NCBI GenBank assembly: GCA_963732095.1
Contig: CAVSZA010000017.1
Location: 62,001-126,000, forward strand
DNA: 64,000 bases
Direction of reading: 5' to 3'
DNA from: AP-15 sp963732095
GTDB lineage: Bacteria; Pseudomonadota; Alphaproteobacteria; ATCC43930; CGMCC-115725
The translations under genes were made by a program, and so were the position numbers. Each line of letters begins with the position of its first letter. The first letter of the stretch is position 1. This document shows positions 42,064 to 51,435 of this stretch, in pieces. Under the pieces are notes generated by a model. The model did not search any database and was not told the DNA's origin. It saw only the letters and a list, made by a program, of their open reading frames with translations.

Positions 42064-43869
42064 TCAGATCGTGGCCGGGGCCGCGTCGTCGATCGCTACT
42101 TGCACCGCATCGCCGCCGCGCCAGCTGTCGCGCCTGAGGTGGCCGGCAATGTGGATTGTGATGCCTTGCGTCTCGGCGAGGAACTGGCCAAGCGGTGTCC
42201 CTGCAGCGCGAAAGGCAATTCCCCGCAGCCGAGCATTGTCGAGTGGATCCGCCAGGCTGCATCGCAGATGGCTGGTCCCGACCGCTTCGGCATGGAGGAC
42301 ACGAACACGGGGAAAAACAAAGCGGGGTTCCGGGTTGGCGGCCCCGAACGGCGCCAGCCTCGCGATATGGTCGATCAACTCGCTCTCTGCCGCAGCGATG
42401 GAGAGCGTTCCGTCCACACTCAGCTCGGGAATCAGCGGCTCGTTGCCGATACCGTCGCCCAGCCGCTCGACCAGGAAGGACTCCAGCGCGCCTAGTTTTT
42501 CCGCTGCGACCGTGAAGCCGGCCGCCATCGCGTGGCCGCCGCCGTTAATCAGCAGCCCCGCCTGGCGCGCCGCGATCACCGCCGGGCCGAGCGGCAACCC
42601 GGCGACCGAGCGGCCTGATCCCCGGCCGACGCCATCGGCGAGAGCGACGACGCAAGCCGGGCGGTCGTAGCGCTCCTTGAGGCGTGCAGCGACGATCCCG
42701 ATGACACCGGGATGCCAGTTCTCGGCCGCGGCAAAGACGAGGACCGGCGATTGCGCCGATCCTTCTACCATCGCGATTGCTGCCTCAAAGGTACGGGCCT
42801 CGATATCGCGGCGTTCGCAGTTATAGGCGTCGAGACGCGCCGCGAGTTCGGCGGCGACCGCCGGATCATCGGTTGCGAGAAGGCGCGCGCCGAGGTCGGC
42901 GGCGCCGACCCGGCCGCCGGCATTGACCCGCGGGCCGAGCACGTAACCGAGATGATAGGTGTCGATGGGCTCGCCGATGCCGGCCACGGCGGCCAGTGCG
43001 GCGAGGCCGGGGTTGTCGCGGCGCCGCGCGACTTTGGTTCCCTGCGCGACCAGAGCTCGGTTTACACCGGTGAGCGGCACCACATCGCACACTGTGCCGA
43101 GCGCCACTAGATCGAGCCATTGCAATAGGTCCGGCTCGGTTCGGGCGGCGTTGTACCAGCCGGCCCGCCGCAGCTCACGATTGACCGCAACGACCAACAG
43201 AAAAGCGACCCCGACGGCCGCCAATGCGCCGTGCGGGCTGCTCTCGTCGAGGCGGTTCGGGTTGACGACTGCGAGAGCCCGCGGCAGCAACGGTTCGGCG
43301 ACGTGGTGATCGATGATGATCACCTCGAGCCCGGCCTCCGCAACGTCATTCAGAGGCAGATGGGCCGTCGTGCCGCAATCGACGGTCACGACGACCCGGA
43401 CACCCTCATCGCGAAGGCTGAGCAGAGCCCGGGTATTCGGGCCGTAACCCTCGCGCAGCCGATCTGGGACATAAATCCGAGTACGCGTCCCGGCTGCCCC
43501 AAAGAACCGCGTCAACAACGCGGCCGAGGTCGCGCCATCGACATCGTAATCGCCAAAGATGCCGATCGTCTCGCCGTCATGCACCGCGCGGACAAGCCGC
43601 GCCACGGCAGCATCCATGTCGCGCAGATGCGAGGGATCGGGCAATTGGTCGCGCAAGCGCGGCGCCAAGAAGCCGGGCGCGTTGTCGAGATCAAGCCCAC
43701 GCTGCGCCAACAGCCGCCCGACGATCTCGGGAATCCCCAGCCGCTCGGCGATAGCCTCTCCGGCTCGCGCATCGCCATTGCGGAGGCGCCAGCGACGGCC
43801 GCAAACCGACCGCTCGACGCCCAACACCACCCCGGCAAAGGCGGCGGCGCCCCCCGCGCCGTCATCCAT
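42064..43869 (-). CDS. recJ: Single-stranded-DNA-specific exonuclease RecJ
   Basis: The protein has 601 residues. DHH-superfamily motifs are complete: GDYDVDGATSAALLTRFF (motif I), VVTVDCGTT (II), IIIDHHVAEPLLP (DHH, III) and LVALGTVCDVVPLTG (IV). The DHHA1 domain follows with VLVFAAAENWHPGVIGIVAA and GGGHAMAAGFTV, then an OB-type C-terminus. It degrades ssDNA 5'-3' in recombinational and mismatch repair. It lies downstream of hom and glpX on the same strand, a conserved alphaproteobacterial order; a dispersed repeat separates it from glpX. Confidence 0.96.
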   Translation of the reverse strand: MDDGAGGAAAFAGVVLGVERSVCGRRWRLRNGDARAGEAIAERLGIPEIVGRLLAQRGLDLDNAPGFLAPRLRDQLPDPSHLRDMDAAVARLVRAVHDGETIGIFGDYDVDGATSAALLTRFFGAAGTRTRIYVPDRLREGYGPNTRALLSLRDEGVRVVVTVDCGTTAHLPLNDVAEAGLEVIIIDHHVAEPLLPRALAVVNPNRLDESSPHGALAAVGVAFLLVVAVNRELRRAGWYNAARTEPDLLQWLDLVALGTVCDVVPLTGVNRALVAQGTKVARRRDNPGLAALAAVAGIGEPIDTYHLGYVLGPRVNAGGRVGAADLGARLLATDDPAVAAELAARLDAYNCERRDIEARTFEAAIAMVEGSAQSPVLVFAAAENWHPGVIGIVAARLKERYDRPACVVALADGVGRGSGRSVAGLPLGPAVIAARQAGLLINGGGHAMAAGFTVAAEKLGALESFLVERLGDGIGNEPLIPELSVDGTLSIAAAESELIDHIARLAPFGAANPEPRFVFPRVRVLHAEAVGTSHLRCSLADPLDNARLRGIAFRAAGTPLGQFLAETQGITIHIAGHLRRDSWRGGDAVQVAIDDAAPATI

Positions 43870-43903
43870 ATCAGATCCTAACGGAAGCTCTCCCTGTCCC
43901 TAT

Positions 43904-43986
43904 CGTCACCCCCGCGCAGGCGGAGGTCCAGGGCTGGCGGTCTAATGCTTGTTGCCCCTGGCTTCCCACATTCGCGGGAATGACGA
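43904..43986. repeat. Dispersed imperfect palindrome (CGTCACCCCCGCG type)
   Basis: CGTCACCCCCGCGCAGGCGG at the left and CATTCGCGGGAATGACG at the right. It is the same class as 53659-53739 and 32331-32488, and sits between glpX and recJ. Confidence 0.7.
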
Positions 43987-44017
43987 GGTGAGGTGGTTCG
44001 GGGAGAATCACTTCAGG

Positions 44018-45007
44018 TCAGCGGGCGAACGGTGAGAAGCTCTGCTTGCGTGTGAAGTCGTGCCGTGCCTCGACATAGCGGACGGTGCCGGATTTCGAGC
44101 GCATGACGACCGAATGCGTCGAAGCGCCGCCGGGAAAGCGGCGCACCCCACGCAGCATAGTGCCGTTGGTGACCCCGGTCGCGGCGAACATCACATCGCC
44201 CGAGGCGAGATCGTGCAGTTTGTATTTGCGGTCGAGGTCGGTGATGCCGAGGCGATGAGCCCTGCCGCGCTCGTCGTCGTTGCGGAACAGCAACCGGCCT
44301 TGCATCTGCCCGCCGATGCAGCGCAGCGCCGCGGCCGCCAAAACTCCCTCCGGCGCGCCGCCCGAGCCGACATACATGTCGATGCCGGTCTCCGGCTCGG
44401 AGGTGGCGATGACGCCGCTGACATCACCATCCGAAATCAGGGTGATCCGGGCTCCGGCCTCGCGCACCTTGGCGATCAGCTCGGCGTGGCGCGGCCGGTC
44501 AAGGATGCACACGACAAGGTCCGAGACCTCGACCTTTTTTGCCTGCGCCAAGTTCTTCAAGTTGACCGACGGCGGCTCGTCGAGATCGACCAGATCATCC
44601 GACAATCCGCCGCCGACCGCGATCTTGTCCATGTAGACGTCGGGCGCGTTTAAAAACCCGCCGGCATCGGCCATCGCGATCACCGCCAGCGCGTTGGCGC
44701 CGCCTTTCGCGGTAATGGTCGTCCCTTCGAGCGGATCGAGCGCGATGTCGATCGGCGGACCGTTCCCGCTGCCGACCTTTTCGCCGATATACAGCATCGG
44801 CGCCTCGTCGCGCTCGCCCTCGCCGATCACCACGGTGCCGGCGATCGCGAGGCTGTTCAGCGCCTCCCGCATCGCATCGACCGCCGCCTGATCGGCGGCC
44901 TTCTCATCGCCCCGTCCCATCAGCCGCGAGGCGGAGAGCGCCGCCGCCTCGGTCACCCGAACGGCTTCCAATGCGAGATTGCGATCCATCTTCGAAGTCT
45001 CGGGCAT
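44018..45007 (-). CDS. glpX: Class II fructose-1,6-bisphosphatase GlpX
   Basis: The protein has 329 residues. GlpX signatures: NLALEAVRVTEAAALSASRL then MGRGDEKAADQAAVDAMR, VIGEGERDEAPMLYIGEKVG (metal-binding Glu and Asp), IDIALDPLEGTTITAKGGAN (DPLEGT phosphate/metal site) and GSGGAPEGVLAAAALRCIGG. It hydrolyses fructose-1,6-bisphosphate in gluconeogenesis and the Calvin cycle. It lies 37 bp after the hom stop on the same strand and is probably co-transcribed with it. Confidence 0.97.
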   Translation of the reverse strand: MPETSKMDRNLALEAVRVTEAAALSASRLMGRGDEKAADQAAVDAMREALNSLAIAGTVVIGEGERDEAPMLYIGEKVGSGNGPPIDIALDPLEGTTITAKGGANALAVIAMADAGGFLNAPDVYMDKIAVGGGLSDDLVDLDEPPSVNLKNLAQAKKVEVSDLVVCILDRPRHAELIAKVREAGARITLISDGDVSGVIATSEPETGIDMYVGSGGAPEGVLAAAALRCIGGQMQGRLLFRNDDERGRAHRLGITDLDRKYKLHDLASGDVMFAATGVTNGTMLRGVRRFPGGASTHSVVMRSKSGTVRYVEARHDFTRKQSFSPFAR

Positions 45008-45044
45008 GGCTTTCCTCCTCGTCTTTGTCGAAAAGATATTATTT

Positions 45045-46337
45045 TCAGAAATCCTCGATGCGGATCATGCGGGGCGGCTCGAGCACCGTGTCGAGCGCTT
45101 CGATCCTCTGCAGCGCCCGGCGCATCGCCGCCTCGACAGTGAGGTGTGTCGTCATCACCACCGGCACCGCCTCACCGGGCGCACGACCGCGCTGGATCAT
45201 CGACTCCATCGACACCTGCTCGTCGCGCAACGCCGCGGCGACATCGGCGATCACCCCCGGCTGATCTACCACCATCAGCCTAATGTAGTAGGCGCCATGG
45301 TGACGTTCGATCGGTACCCCAGGAATTGCACGCAAATTTGCGGTCTGGAGCCCGAAGGTCGGCACGTGGCGGCCGGCAGCGATGTCGACGAGATCGGCGG
45401 CGACCGCCGAAGCCGTCGGAAAAGCGCCAGCGCCCTGCCCCTGCAATACGACGCGGCCGACGAAGTCGCCCTCGGCGACGACGGCGTTGTAGACGCCCTC
45501 GACGGCGGCGATCGGCGTCGCCCGCGGCACCATGCAAGGATGGACGCGCTGCTCCAACCCATCCTCGGTCAGCCGCGCGATGCCGAGCAGCTTGATGCGG
45601 TAGCCGAGCTCTTCGGCAAAGTCGATGTCGAGCCGCGAGACGTGCCGAATCCCCTCGGCATAGACCCCGGCGAGGTCGACCGGACGGCCGAAACCCACGC
45701 TCGCCAGGATGGCCAGCTTGTGCGCGGCATCGATGCCGTCGATGTCGAAGCTCGGATCGGCTTCGGCATAGCCGAGCTTTTGCGCCTCCGCGAGGACCTC
45801 GGCGAATTCGTGCGCGCTCTCGCGCATTGTCGTCAGGATGTAGTTCGAGGTGCCGTTAAGGATCCCGTAAACCCGCTCCAGCCGATTGCCGGCGAGGCCT
45901 TCGCGCAACCCTTTGATGACCGGGATGCCACCGGCGACCGCAGCCTCGAACGCGAGAATGAGCCCCCTCTCCTCGGCTCGCGTGGCGAGCCTCGTCCCGT
46001 CATGCGCCATCAATGCTTTGTTCGCCGTGACGACGTGCTTGCCATGGTCGAGCGCGGTGTCGAGCACCTGACGGGCGATGCCGCCGGCTCCGCCGATCAG
46101 TTCGACGACGACGTCAATTTCGGGATCGGCCGCCATCGCCGCGGCATCGTCATACCAGCGCACGGCCGACAAATCGGCGCCGCGATCGCGCCGACGATCG
46201 CGGGCCGAGACCGCAGCGACGACGATGCGACGGCCGGCGCGTTGAGCCAGCAGGTCGGCCTGCCTGTTCAGCAGCTGGAGGACACCTGAGCCAACAGTGC
46301 CGAGACCGGCGATGGCGATCTTGAACGGCGGTTTCAC
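45045..46337 (-). CDS. hom: Homoserine dehydrogenase
   Basis: The protein has 430 residues, starting at GTG 46337. NAD(P)-binding N-terminus: FKIAIAGLGTVGSGVLQLL. The catalytic/substrate domain has VTANKALMAHDG, FEAAVAGGIPVIKGLREGLA, VYGILNGTSNYILTTM and the Asp/Lys region DPSFDIDGIDAAHKLAILAS. A C-terminal ACT domain starts near residue 345 (YIRLMVVDQPGVIADVAAAL), the likely threonine feedback site. It reduces aspartate semialdehyde to homoserine for threonine and methionine. It is first in the hom-glpX-recJ run. Confidence 0.97.
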   Translation of the reverse strand: MKPPFKIAIAGLGTVGSGVLQLLNRQADLLAQRAGRRIVVAAVSARDRRRDRGADLSAVRWYDDAAAMAADPEIDVVVELIGGAGGIARQVLDTALDHGKHVVTANKALMAHDGTRLATRAEERGLILAFEAAVAGGIPVIKGLREGLAGNRLERVYGILNGTSNYILTTMRESAHEFAEVLAEAQKLGYAEADPSFDIDGIDAAHKLAILASVGFGRPVDLAGVYAEGIRHVSRLDIDFAEELGYRIKLLGIARLTEDGLEQRVHPCMVPRATPIAAVEGVYNAVVAEGDFVGRVVLQGQGAGAFPTASAVAADLVDIAAGRHVPTFGLQTANLRAIPGVPIERHHGAYYIRLMVVDQPGVIADVAAALRDEQVSMESMIQRGRAPGEAVPVVMTTHLTVEAAMRRALQRIEALDTVLEPPRMIRIEDF

Positions 46338-46506
46338 GACGGCAACCCGGATGCGATGGGCGAAACGTAGGAGCCGCTGCGCGCGGCTGCAGGCGACCCG
46401 GCTCTTTGTATCGCCCAGGCGTCAAATTTTCGATAGCGTTTCCCAGAATCGCGCCTGGAAACCACCTCAGCGCAAGAGCTCGGTAGACAGTCCGGCGGGG
46501 ACCGCT

Positions 46507-47809
46507 TCAGTGTTCGAGCAGCACCTCGGCGCGGCTTTCGCCGGAATTATCGCCCTGCGGCGCCGCCTCGACCTGGATCTTGTCGGAGGGTATCCCCGCT
46601 TTGGCCAAAGCGGAAGCGACCGCCTGAGCGCGGTCGAGAGCAGTCCGGTAGCTATCCAACTGCTCGACTGCGCCGCCTCCAGCCCCGGCATAGCCGACGA
46701 TGCGAACCTTGCCGGGATTCTGCTGATAGACCGGCAGGACCGTTTCGAGGGTTTGCCTATCCTTGTCGGTCAGGGTGGTCGAATCGGTGCCGAACTTGAT
46801 CTCGGCAACCGGAGTGCCGACCCGCGCAGGCGGCTTTGCACTGCCTTTGCCAGAACTCGGCCGCGGCGGTGCGGGTCGGCGGCGCCGGCGGCAACTCCGG
46901 CGCAGCCGGCGGCGGTTCGTAGCCAGCAGAGCTCTTGGCCTGCGGCAACGGCATCGGAGCGAGAGCCCCTCCCGCGGCAAGCCCGCCCGGCATAGCAGGC
47001 GGTGTCGTCGCAACTTTCGGGGTGGGCGGCAATTGCGGGGGAGGCGGGGCGGGTTGGATCTGCTCGGGTTCTGGTGTTGCTCGAGCCTGCGGTACCTCGA
47101 GGCTCGACTCCATCGGCCCTGGCTCGGGCGGCTCGTCCTGCTTGCGCAGGCCTTGTCCGGGTTCGGCGGGCGTCTTGCCGCCGGCGCGTGCGGTTTGAGG
47201 TGCCCCCGCCGGCGGCAGGGCGGATTTTTCATCAGCAGCGCCGACGCCGGTCGCCGTGCTCCCAGACGCCGGCTCCGCCGATAGGCTCGGGAGTAGTTTG
47301 GCGGGTTTTTCGGCGGCGGCGCCACTGCGCGCCGAGTCAGCGGCGGGGGCCGCGACGGGCGCCGATGGGACGGGCATTGGGGAGGGTGGCGGAGCGGCCG
47401 CTACTTGCTCCGGCTCAGCCGCCGGCTGGCCTGGAGGAGGTGGTGGTGCAGCCGCTACCGACGAAAAGCCCGCCCGAAGCTGCTCGTCCGTGTGCCGCGC
47501 ATTTGTCCGGTCGGCGATCAGGCTTTGGGTCAGCTTGTCCCGCTCGGCGGCGGTCAAAGCCCGTTCTGGCGGCGGAGGTACTGTTGCAAGATTGGGATAA
47601 TCGGACGCCTCTCCGGCAGCCAGGTTTTTGGTGTTCGGCGTCGTATCGGGATCGGGGTCGTTCCGGCTCACACCGGTCAGGTCACGCCAGGTGTCGACCG
47701 GGTTGCAGGCGGCGACCCCGAGCAGCAGTCCGACGACGGCAAGCTGGCGCGCCCACCGTTTTGTCCTTCTCTCGCTAGCGGAACCGGCACAGGATTCGCC
47801 CATAAGCAT
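46507..47809 (-). pseudogene. OmpA-family lipoprotein, frameshifted before the OmpA domain
   Basis: The start at ATG 47809 leads into a lipoprotein signal (RWARQLAVVGLLLGVAAC, lipobox LGVAAC), then a conserved DTWRDLTGVSRNDPDPDTTP and a very long Pro/Ala-rich linker to about 46860. The frame then shifts (+1): the linker frame runs on to FWQRQCKAACAGRHS, while the C-terminal OmpA-like domain is in another frame (AEIKFGTDSTTLTDKDRQTL, VLPVYQQNPGKVRIVGYAGA, LDRAQAVASALAKAGIP). Total length is 3n+1. Restored, it would be a peptidoglycan-binding lipoprotein of about 433 residues. The shift lies in a GC-rich run and may be a sequencing error. Confidence 0.8.
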
Positions 47810-48019
47810 CACAGCATTCCCGACGAGTTGGCCCCCGGTGCCGCCGCAAGCGTTCGGGATCCGCTGAAAGCGGCACAAACCAAGTGACCTTGATGTATTA
47901 GATCCGGGCGGGCGCGTCACTACATTTAAGCGCGAGAACAACCGACCGCCCCTCAGCCATGAGCCGAGGATCAACGAGGATCGTGATCTGCAATGGGCGG
48001 CAGCCTCGAGGAAACAACA

Positions 48020-50011
48020 ATGAGCGACGCGAGCCATCGCAAATCCGGCGCTGCAACTCGGCCTTCCCCAGACGAAGCGGCGCTCCGCATGCCGCCCGAC
48101 AAGCGCGGCAAGGAGAAGCCGCCGGCAGAGAAACGCCGGAAAAAAGATGCCGCGCGCAGCAAACCTAGTATTCCGTCTGCGCCGCCCTCCCGCCCCACCC
48201 CACCTTCGCCGGCAGCTGAGGCGAGGAAAGGGGAGGCCGAGCCGCTCCCCGATCCAGCCGAGCTGTCAAAGCAAATCGCCGAAATCGCCGGGAAAAGCCA
48301 GCAACTCGTCGCCGAGTTCCTGACGCGGCAGGGCCGCGAGGACGCGGTCGGAATGGCCGACTCGCTCGGGATCGGAACCGCGTTCCTGGAGATGACGGCC
48401 CGCATGATGGCGGACCCCTCTCGGCTCGTCCAGGCGCAGCTGTCGCTGTGGAACGACTATCTGACATTGTGGCAGCGCACGGCCCAGCGGTTTCTCGGCG
48501 GCGACGCCCAGCCGATGATCGAGCCGTCCGCCGGCGACCGGCGGTTCCGCGACGCGGCGTGGACCAAAAATACGCTCTTCGACTTCATCAAGCAGAGCTA
48601 CCTTCTGACGGCGCGGTGGATGCAGAGCACGGTTCGCGACGTCGAGGGAATCGACGAGCGCACCGCCCGCAAGGTGGATTTCTATACGCGCCAGTTCGTC
48701 GACGCGCTCGCGCCGTCGAATTTCCTGATGACCAATCCTGAAGCCTTACGGGCGACGATCGAGAGCAAAGGCGAAAACCTGCTCGACGGGCTGAAGAACC
48801 TGCTCGACGACCTCGAGCGCGGGAAGGGTCACCTCGCGATCAAAATGACCGATATGGAGGCGTTCCGCATCGGCGAGAACATCGCGGTCACGCCGGGGAA
48901 GGTCGTCCATCAGAACGACCTGATGCAGCTCCTTCAGTACGAGCCGACGACCGAGAACGTAAAGCGTCGGCCGCTGCTCATTATCCCGCCGTGGATCAAT
49001 AAATTTTACATCCTCGATCTGCGGCCCAGTAACTCCTTCATCCGCTGGGCGGTGTCGCAGGGCCATACCGTATTCGTGATCTCATGGGTTAACCCCGACG
49101 AGCATCTCGCTGCCAAGACCTTCACTGACTACATGCTGGAAGGCCCGCTCACTGCTCTAGATGCCATGGAACTGGCAACCGGCGAGCGCGACGCCAATGT
49201 GATCGGCTACTGCCTGGGCGGCACCTTGCTCGCCAGCACGCTGGCCTATATGGCGGTCAAACGCGACAACCGGATCAAGAGCGCCACCTATCTCGTGACA
49301 ATGGTGGACTTCGCCGAAGCCGGCGAACTCTCCGTGTTCATCGATGAGGAGCAGCTCTCCGCGCTCGAAGAGCGCATGAACACCAAGGGTTATCTCGAAG
49401 GCCGCGAGATGGCCACCACCTTCAACATGCTTCGCGCCAACGATTTGATCTGGTCGTTCGTGGTCAACAACTACCTGCTCGGCAAATCGCCTTTTCCGTT
49501 CGACCTATTGTATTGGAACGCCGATTCGACGCGCATGCCGGCGGCGATGCACAGCTTCTACCTTCGCAACATGTACCAGGAGAATTTGCTGGTGAAACCC
49601 GGAGGCATTACTCTGGACGGCGTGCCGATCGATCTGCGGAAGATTCAGACGCCGTCCTTTTTGCTGTCGACGCGCGAGGACCACATCGCGCCGTGGCGAT
49701 CGACCTATTCTGCCACCCAGATCTATCGCGGCCCAGTCAAATTTGTCCTGTCCGCCTCCGGCCACATCGCCGGTGTGGTCAATCCGCCGGGCGGCAAATA
49801 CGGCCATTGGGAGAACGACACTAATCCGCCGACCCCCGAAGAATGGCTTGCCACCGCGACCAATCACCCCAATTCTTGGTGGCCGTTATGGCAACGCTGG
49901 ATTTTACAATACGCCGGCGGCGAGGTGCCGGCGCGCCACCCCGGCGACGGCAAGCTCAAGCCGATCGAAGACGCCCCCGGCTCTTACGTCAAGGTGCGCG
50001 CCGCGGATTGA
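48020..50011 (+). CDS. phaC: Class I poly(3-hydroxyalkanoate) synthase PhaC
   Basis: The protein has 663 residues; the ATG at 48020 has GAGGAAACAACA upstream, better than 47993. The first roughly 85 residues are a Lys/Pro-rich extension, then PhaC_N (SLWNDYLTLWQRTAQRFLGG, RRFRDAAWTKNTLFDFIKQS then YLLTARWMQ). The catalytic lipase-like box is VIGYCLGGTLLASTLAYMAV, with the Asp in FLLSTREDHIAPWRSTYS and the His in VLSASGHIAGVVNPPGGKYG. It polymerises 3-hydroxyacyl-CoA into storage polyester at granule surfaces. The extension is longer than usual for class I enzymes. It is divergent from the OmpA-like gene. Confidence 0.96.
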   Translation: MSDASHRKSGAATRPSPDEAALRMPPDKRGKEKPPAEKRRKKDAARSKPSIPSAPPSRPTPPSPAAEARKGEAEPLPDPAELSKQIAEIAGKSQQLVAEFLTRQGREDAVGMADSLGIGTAFLEMTARMMADPSRLVQAQLSLWNDYLTLWQRTAQRFLGGDAQPMIEPSAGDRRFRDAAWTKNTLFDFIKQSYLLTARWMQSTVRDVEGIDERTARKVDFYTRQFVDALAPSNFLMTNPEALRATIESKGENLLDGLKNLLDDLERGKGHLAIKMTDMEAFRIGENIAVTPGKVVHQNDLMQLLQYEPTTENVKRRPLLIIPPWINKFYILDLRPSNSFIRWAVSQGHTVFVISWVNPDEHLAAKTFTDYMLEGPLTALDAMELATGERDANVIGYCLGGTLLASTLAYMAVKRDNRIKSATYLVTMVDFAEAGELSVFIDEEQLSALEERMNTKGYLEGREMATTFNMLRANDLIWSFVVNNYLLGKSPFPFDLLYWNADSTRMPAAMHSFYLRNMYQENLLVKPGGITLDGVPIDLRKIQTPSFLLSTREDHIAPWRSTYSATQIYRGPVKFVLSASGHIAGVVNPPGGKYGHWENDTNPPTPEEWLATATNHPNSWWPLWQRWILQYAGGEVPARHPGDGKLKPIEDAPGSYVKVRAAD

Positions 50012-50125
50012 TGGTCGTCGATGCTGTGATGTTGACGCATACCAAGCCTCAGTAAAACTCCTTTGCAATCCTCTCCTTGGGGAGGCGACGATCCCCGCAA
50101 TAGGGCTGCAAGGCGAGGGGACGCG

Positions 50126-51412
50126 ATGCTCGGTTGGTTTGGTGAATTGAGCGTCAAGGAACGCCGGACGATGGGCGCCTGCTTTGGCGGCTGGGCGCTC
50201 GATGCGTTCGACGTGCAGATGTACAGCTTCGTGATTCCGACCGTGATCGCGCTCTGGGGTCTGTCGCGCGGTGAAGCCGGGCTCATTGGCACTGTCACAT
50301 TGCTGATATCGTCACTGGGCGGGTGGTTCTCGGGCACGCTCGCCGACCGGTTCGGCCGGGTGCGTATGCTGCAGATCACGATCCTTTGGTATTCTGTATT
50401 CACGTTCCTGTGCGCTTTCGCTCAGAATTTCGAGCAGCTCTTTATATTGCGCGCTTTGCACGGGCTCGGCTTCGGCGGCGAGTGGGCGGCCGGCGCCGTA
50501 TTGATGGGCGAGGTGATCCGCGACAAGTATCGCGGCCGCGGCGTCGGCATCGTGCAGACCGGGTGGGCGATCGGCTGGGGCACCTCGGCGCTGGTCTACA
50601 CTGCGCTCTACGCCTTTCTGCCAGAGGCGATTGCCTGGCGCGTGCTGTTCGCGATCGGCCTGTTGCCGGCAGGCTTGATTTTCTGGATCCGCCGCCACAT
50701 CGAGGAGCCCGAAATCTTTCGCGCTACTCGAGATCGCAGGTCGGTTGGCATCGGTCATCTGTTCGCCGCGTTCCGGGGGCCGCATCGATGGACCACGGTC
50801 AAGGTGACCTTGATGGTCGCCGGCGCCCAGGGCGGCGGTTACGCGCTCGGTCTCTGGATGCCGACCTATTTGCGCACGGTGCGCGGATTGTCGGCGACAA
50901 GCACCGGAGGGTTTCTGCTGGTCCAGATCCTCGGCGCGCTGTTCGGCTTCTTGTTGGGCGCCTATCTGAGCGACGCGATCGGCCGGAAATGGACCTTTAT
51001 GTGGTCGGCGATCGGTTCCTTCGTAATGATCCTGATCTACATGTTCGTGCCGATGGACAACATGATGCTGCTGTTTGTCGGGATCCCGCTTTTCACGATC
51101 TTCTTGATAAAATTCCCGCCGATGGGACCGTTTATGACGGAACTCTATCCGACCGAAGTGCGCGGGACGGCACAAGGCTTTTGCTATAACGGCGGCCGCG
51201 CGCTCGGCTCGTTTCTTCCGACTTTGGTTGGGTTTGTGAGCCAGAGCCTGCCGCTCGGCGCGACAATCGCCCTCTTCAGCGCCTTCGCCTCCGCCATCAT
51301 GGTCGTAATGCTGCTTCTGTTGCCCGAAACCCGCGGCCGCAGCCTCGCCAGCCTTGAGCCGGCGGGCGTCGGTCCCACCCTCGCCCCGCTTGCGGGGAGA
51401 GGGCCGGGGTGA
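50126..51412 (+). CDS. MFS transporter (aromatic-acid/sugar-acid type)
   Basis: The protein has 428 residues from the ATG at 50126 (GAGGGGACGCG upstream). Twelve-helix MFS layout: MGACFGGWALDAFDVQMYSF (with the DxxDxxxY-like start of AAHS carriers), SSLGGWFSGTLADRFGRVRM (loop 2-3 motif), ALHGLGFGGEWAAGAVLMGE and VRGTAQGFCYNGGRALGSFL. It probably imports a small organic acid. The last codons (LAPLAGRGPG) run into a dispersed repeat (51377-51418), so the natural C-terminus may have been lost or extended. It is tail to tail with argC, 23 bp apart. Confidence 0.9.
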   Translation: MLGWFGELSVKERRTMGACFGGWALDAFDVQMYSFVIPTVIALWGLSRGEAGLIGTVTLLISSLGGWFSGTLADRFGRVRMLQITILWYSVFTFLCAFAQNFEQLFILRALHGLGFGGEWAAGAVLMGEVIRDKYRGRGVGIVQTGWAIGWGTSALVYTALYAFLPEAIAWRVLFAIGLLPAGLIFWIRRHIEEPEIFRATRDRRSVGIGHLFAAFRGPHRWTTVKVTLMVAGAQGGGYALGLWMPTYLRTVRGLSATSTGGFLLVQILGALFGFLLGAYLSDAIGRKWTFMWSAIGSFVMILIYMFVPMDNMMLLFVGIPLFTIFLIKFPPMGPFMTELYPTEVRGTAQGFCYNGGRALGSFLPTLVGFVSQSLPLGATIALFSAFASAIMVVMLLLLPETRGRSLASLEPAGVGPTLAPLAGRGPG

Positions 51413-51418
51413 GGGGCG
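51377..51418. repeat. Partial copy of the CTCGCCCCGCTTGCGGGGAG repeat
   Basis: CTCGCCCCGCTTGCGGGGAG then AGGGCCGGGGTGAGGGG, matching the left arm of 35306-35428. It overlaps the 3' end of the MFS gene. Confidence 0.8.
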
Positions 51419-51435
51419 GCGGGGTGCCGTGCCGA

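Noticed and set aside
44979..46289. 436-codon plus-strand frame opposite hom
   Set aside because: Antisense shadow of homoserine dehydrogenase; no recognisable domain.
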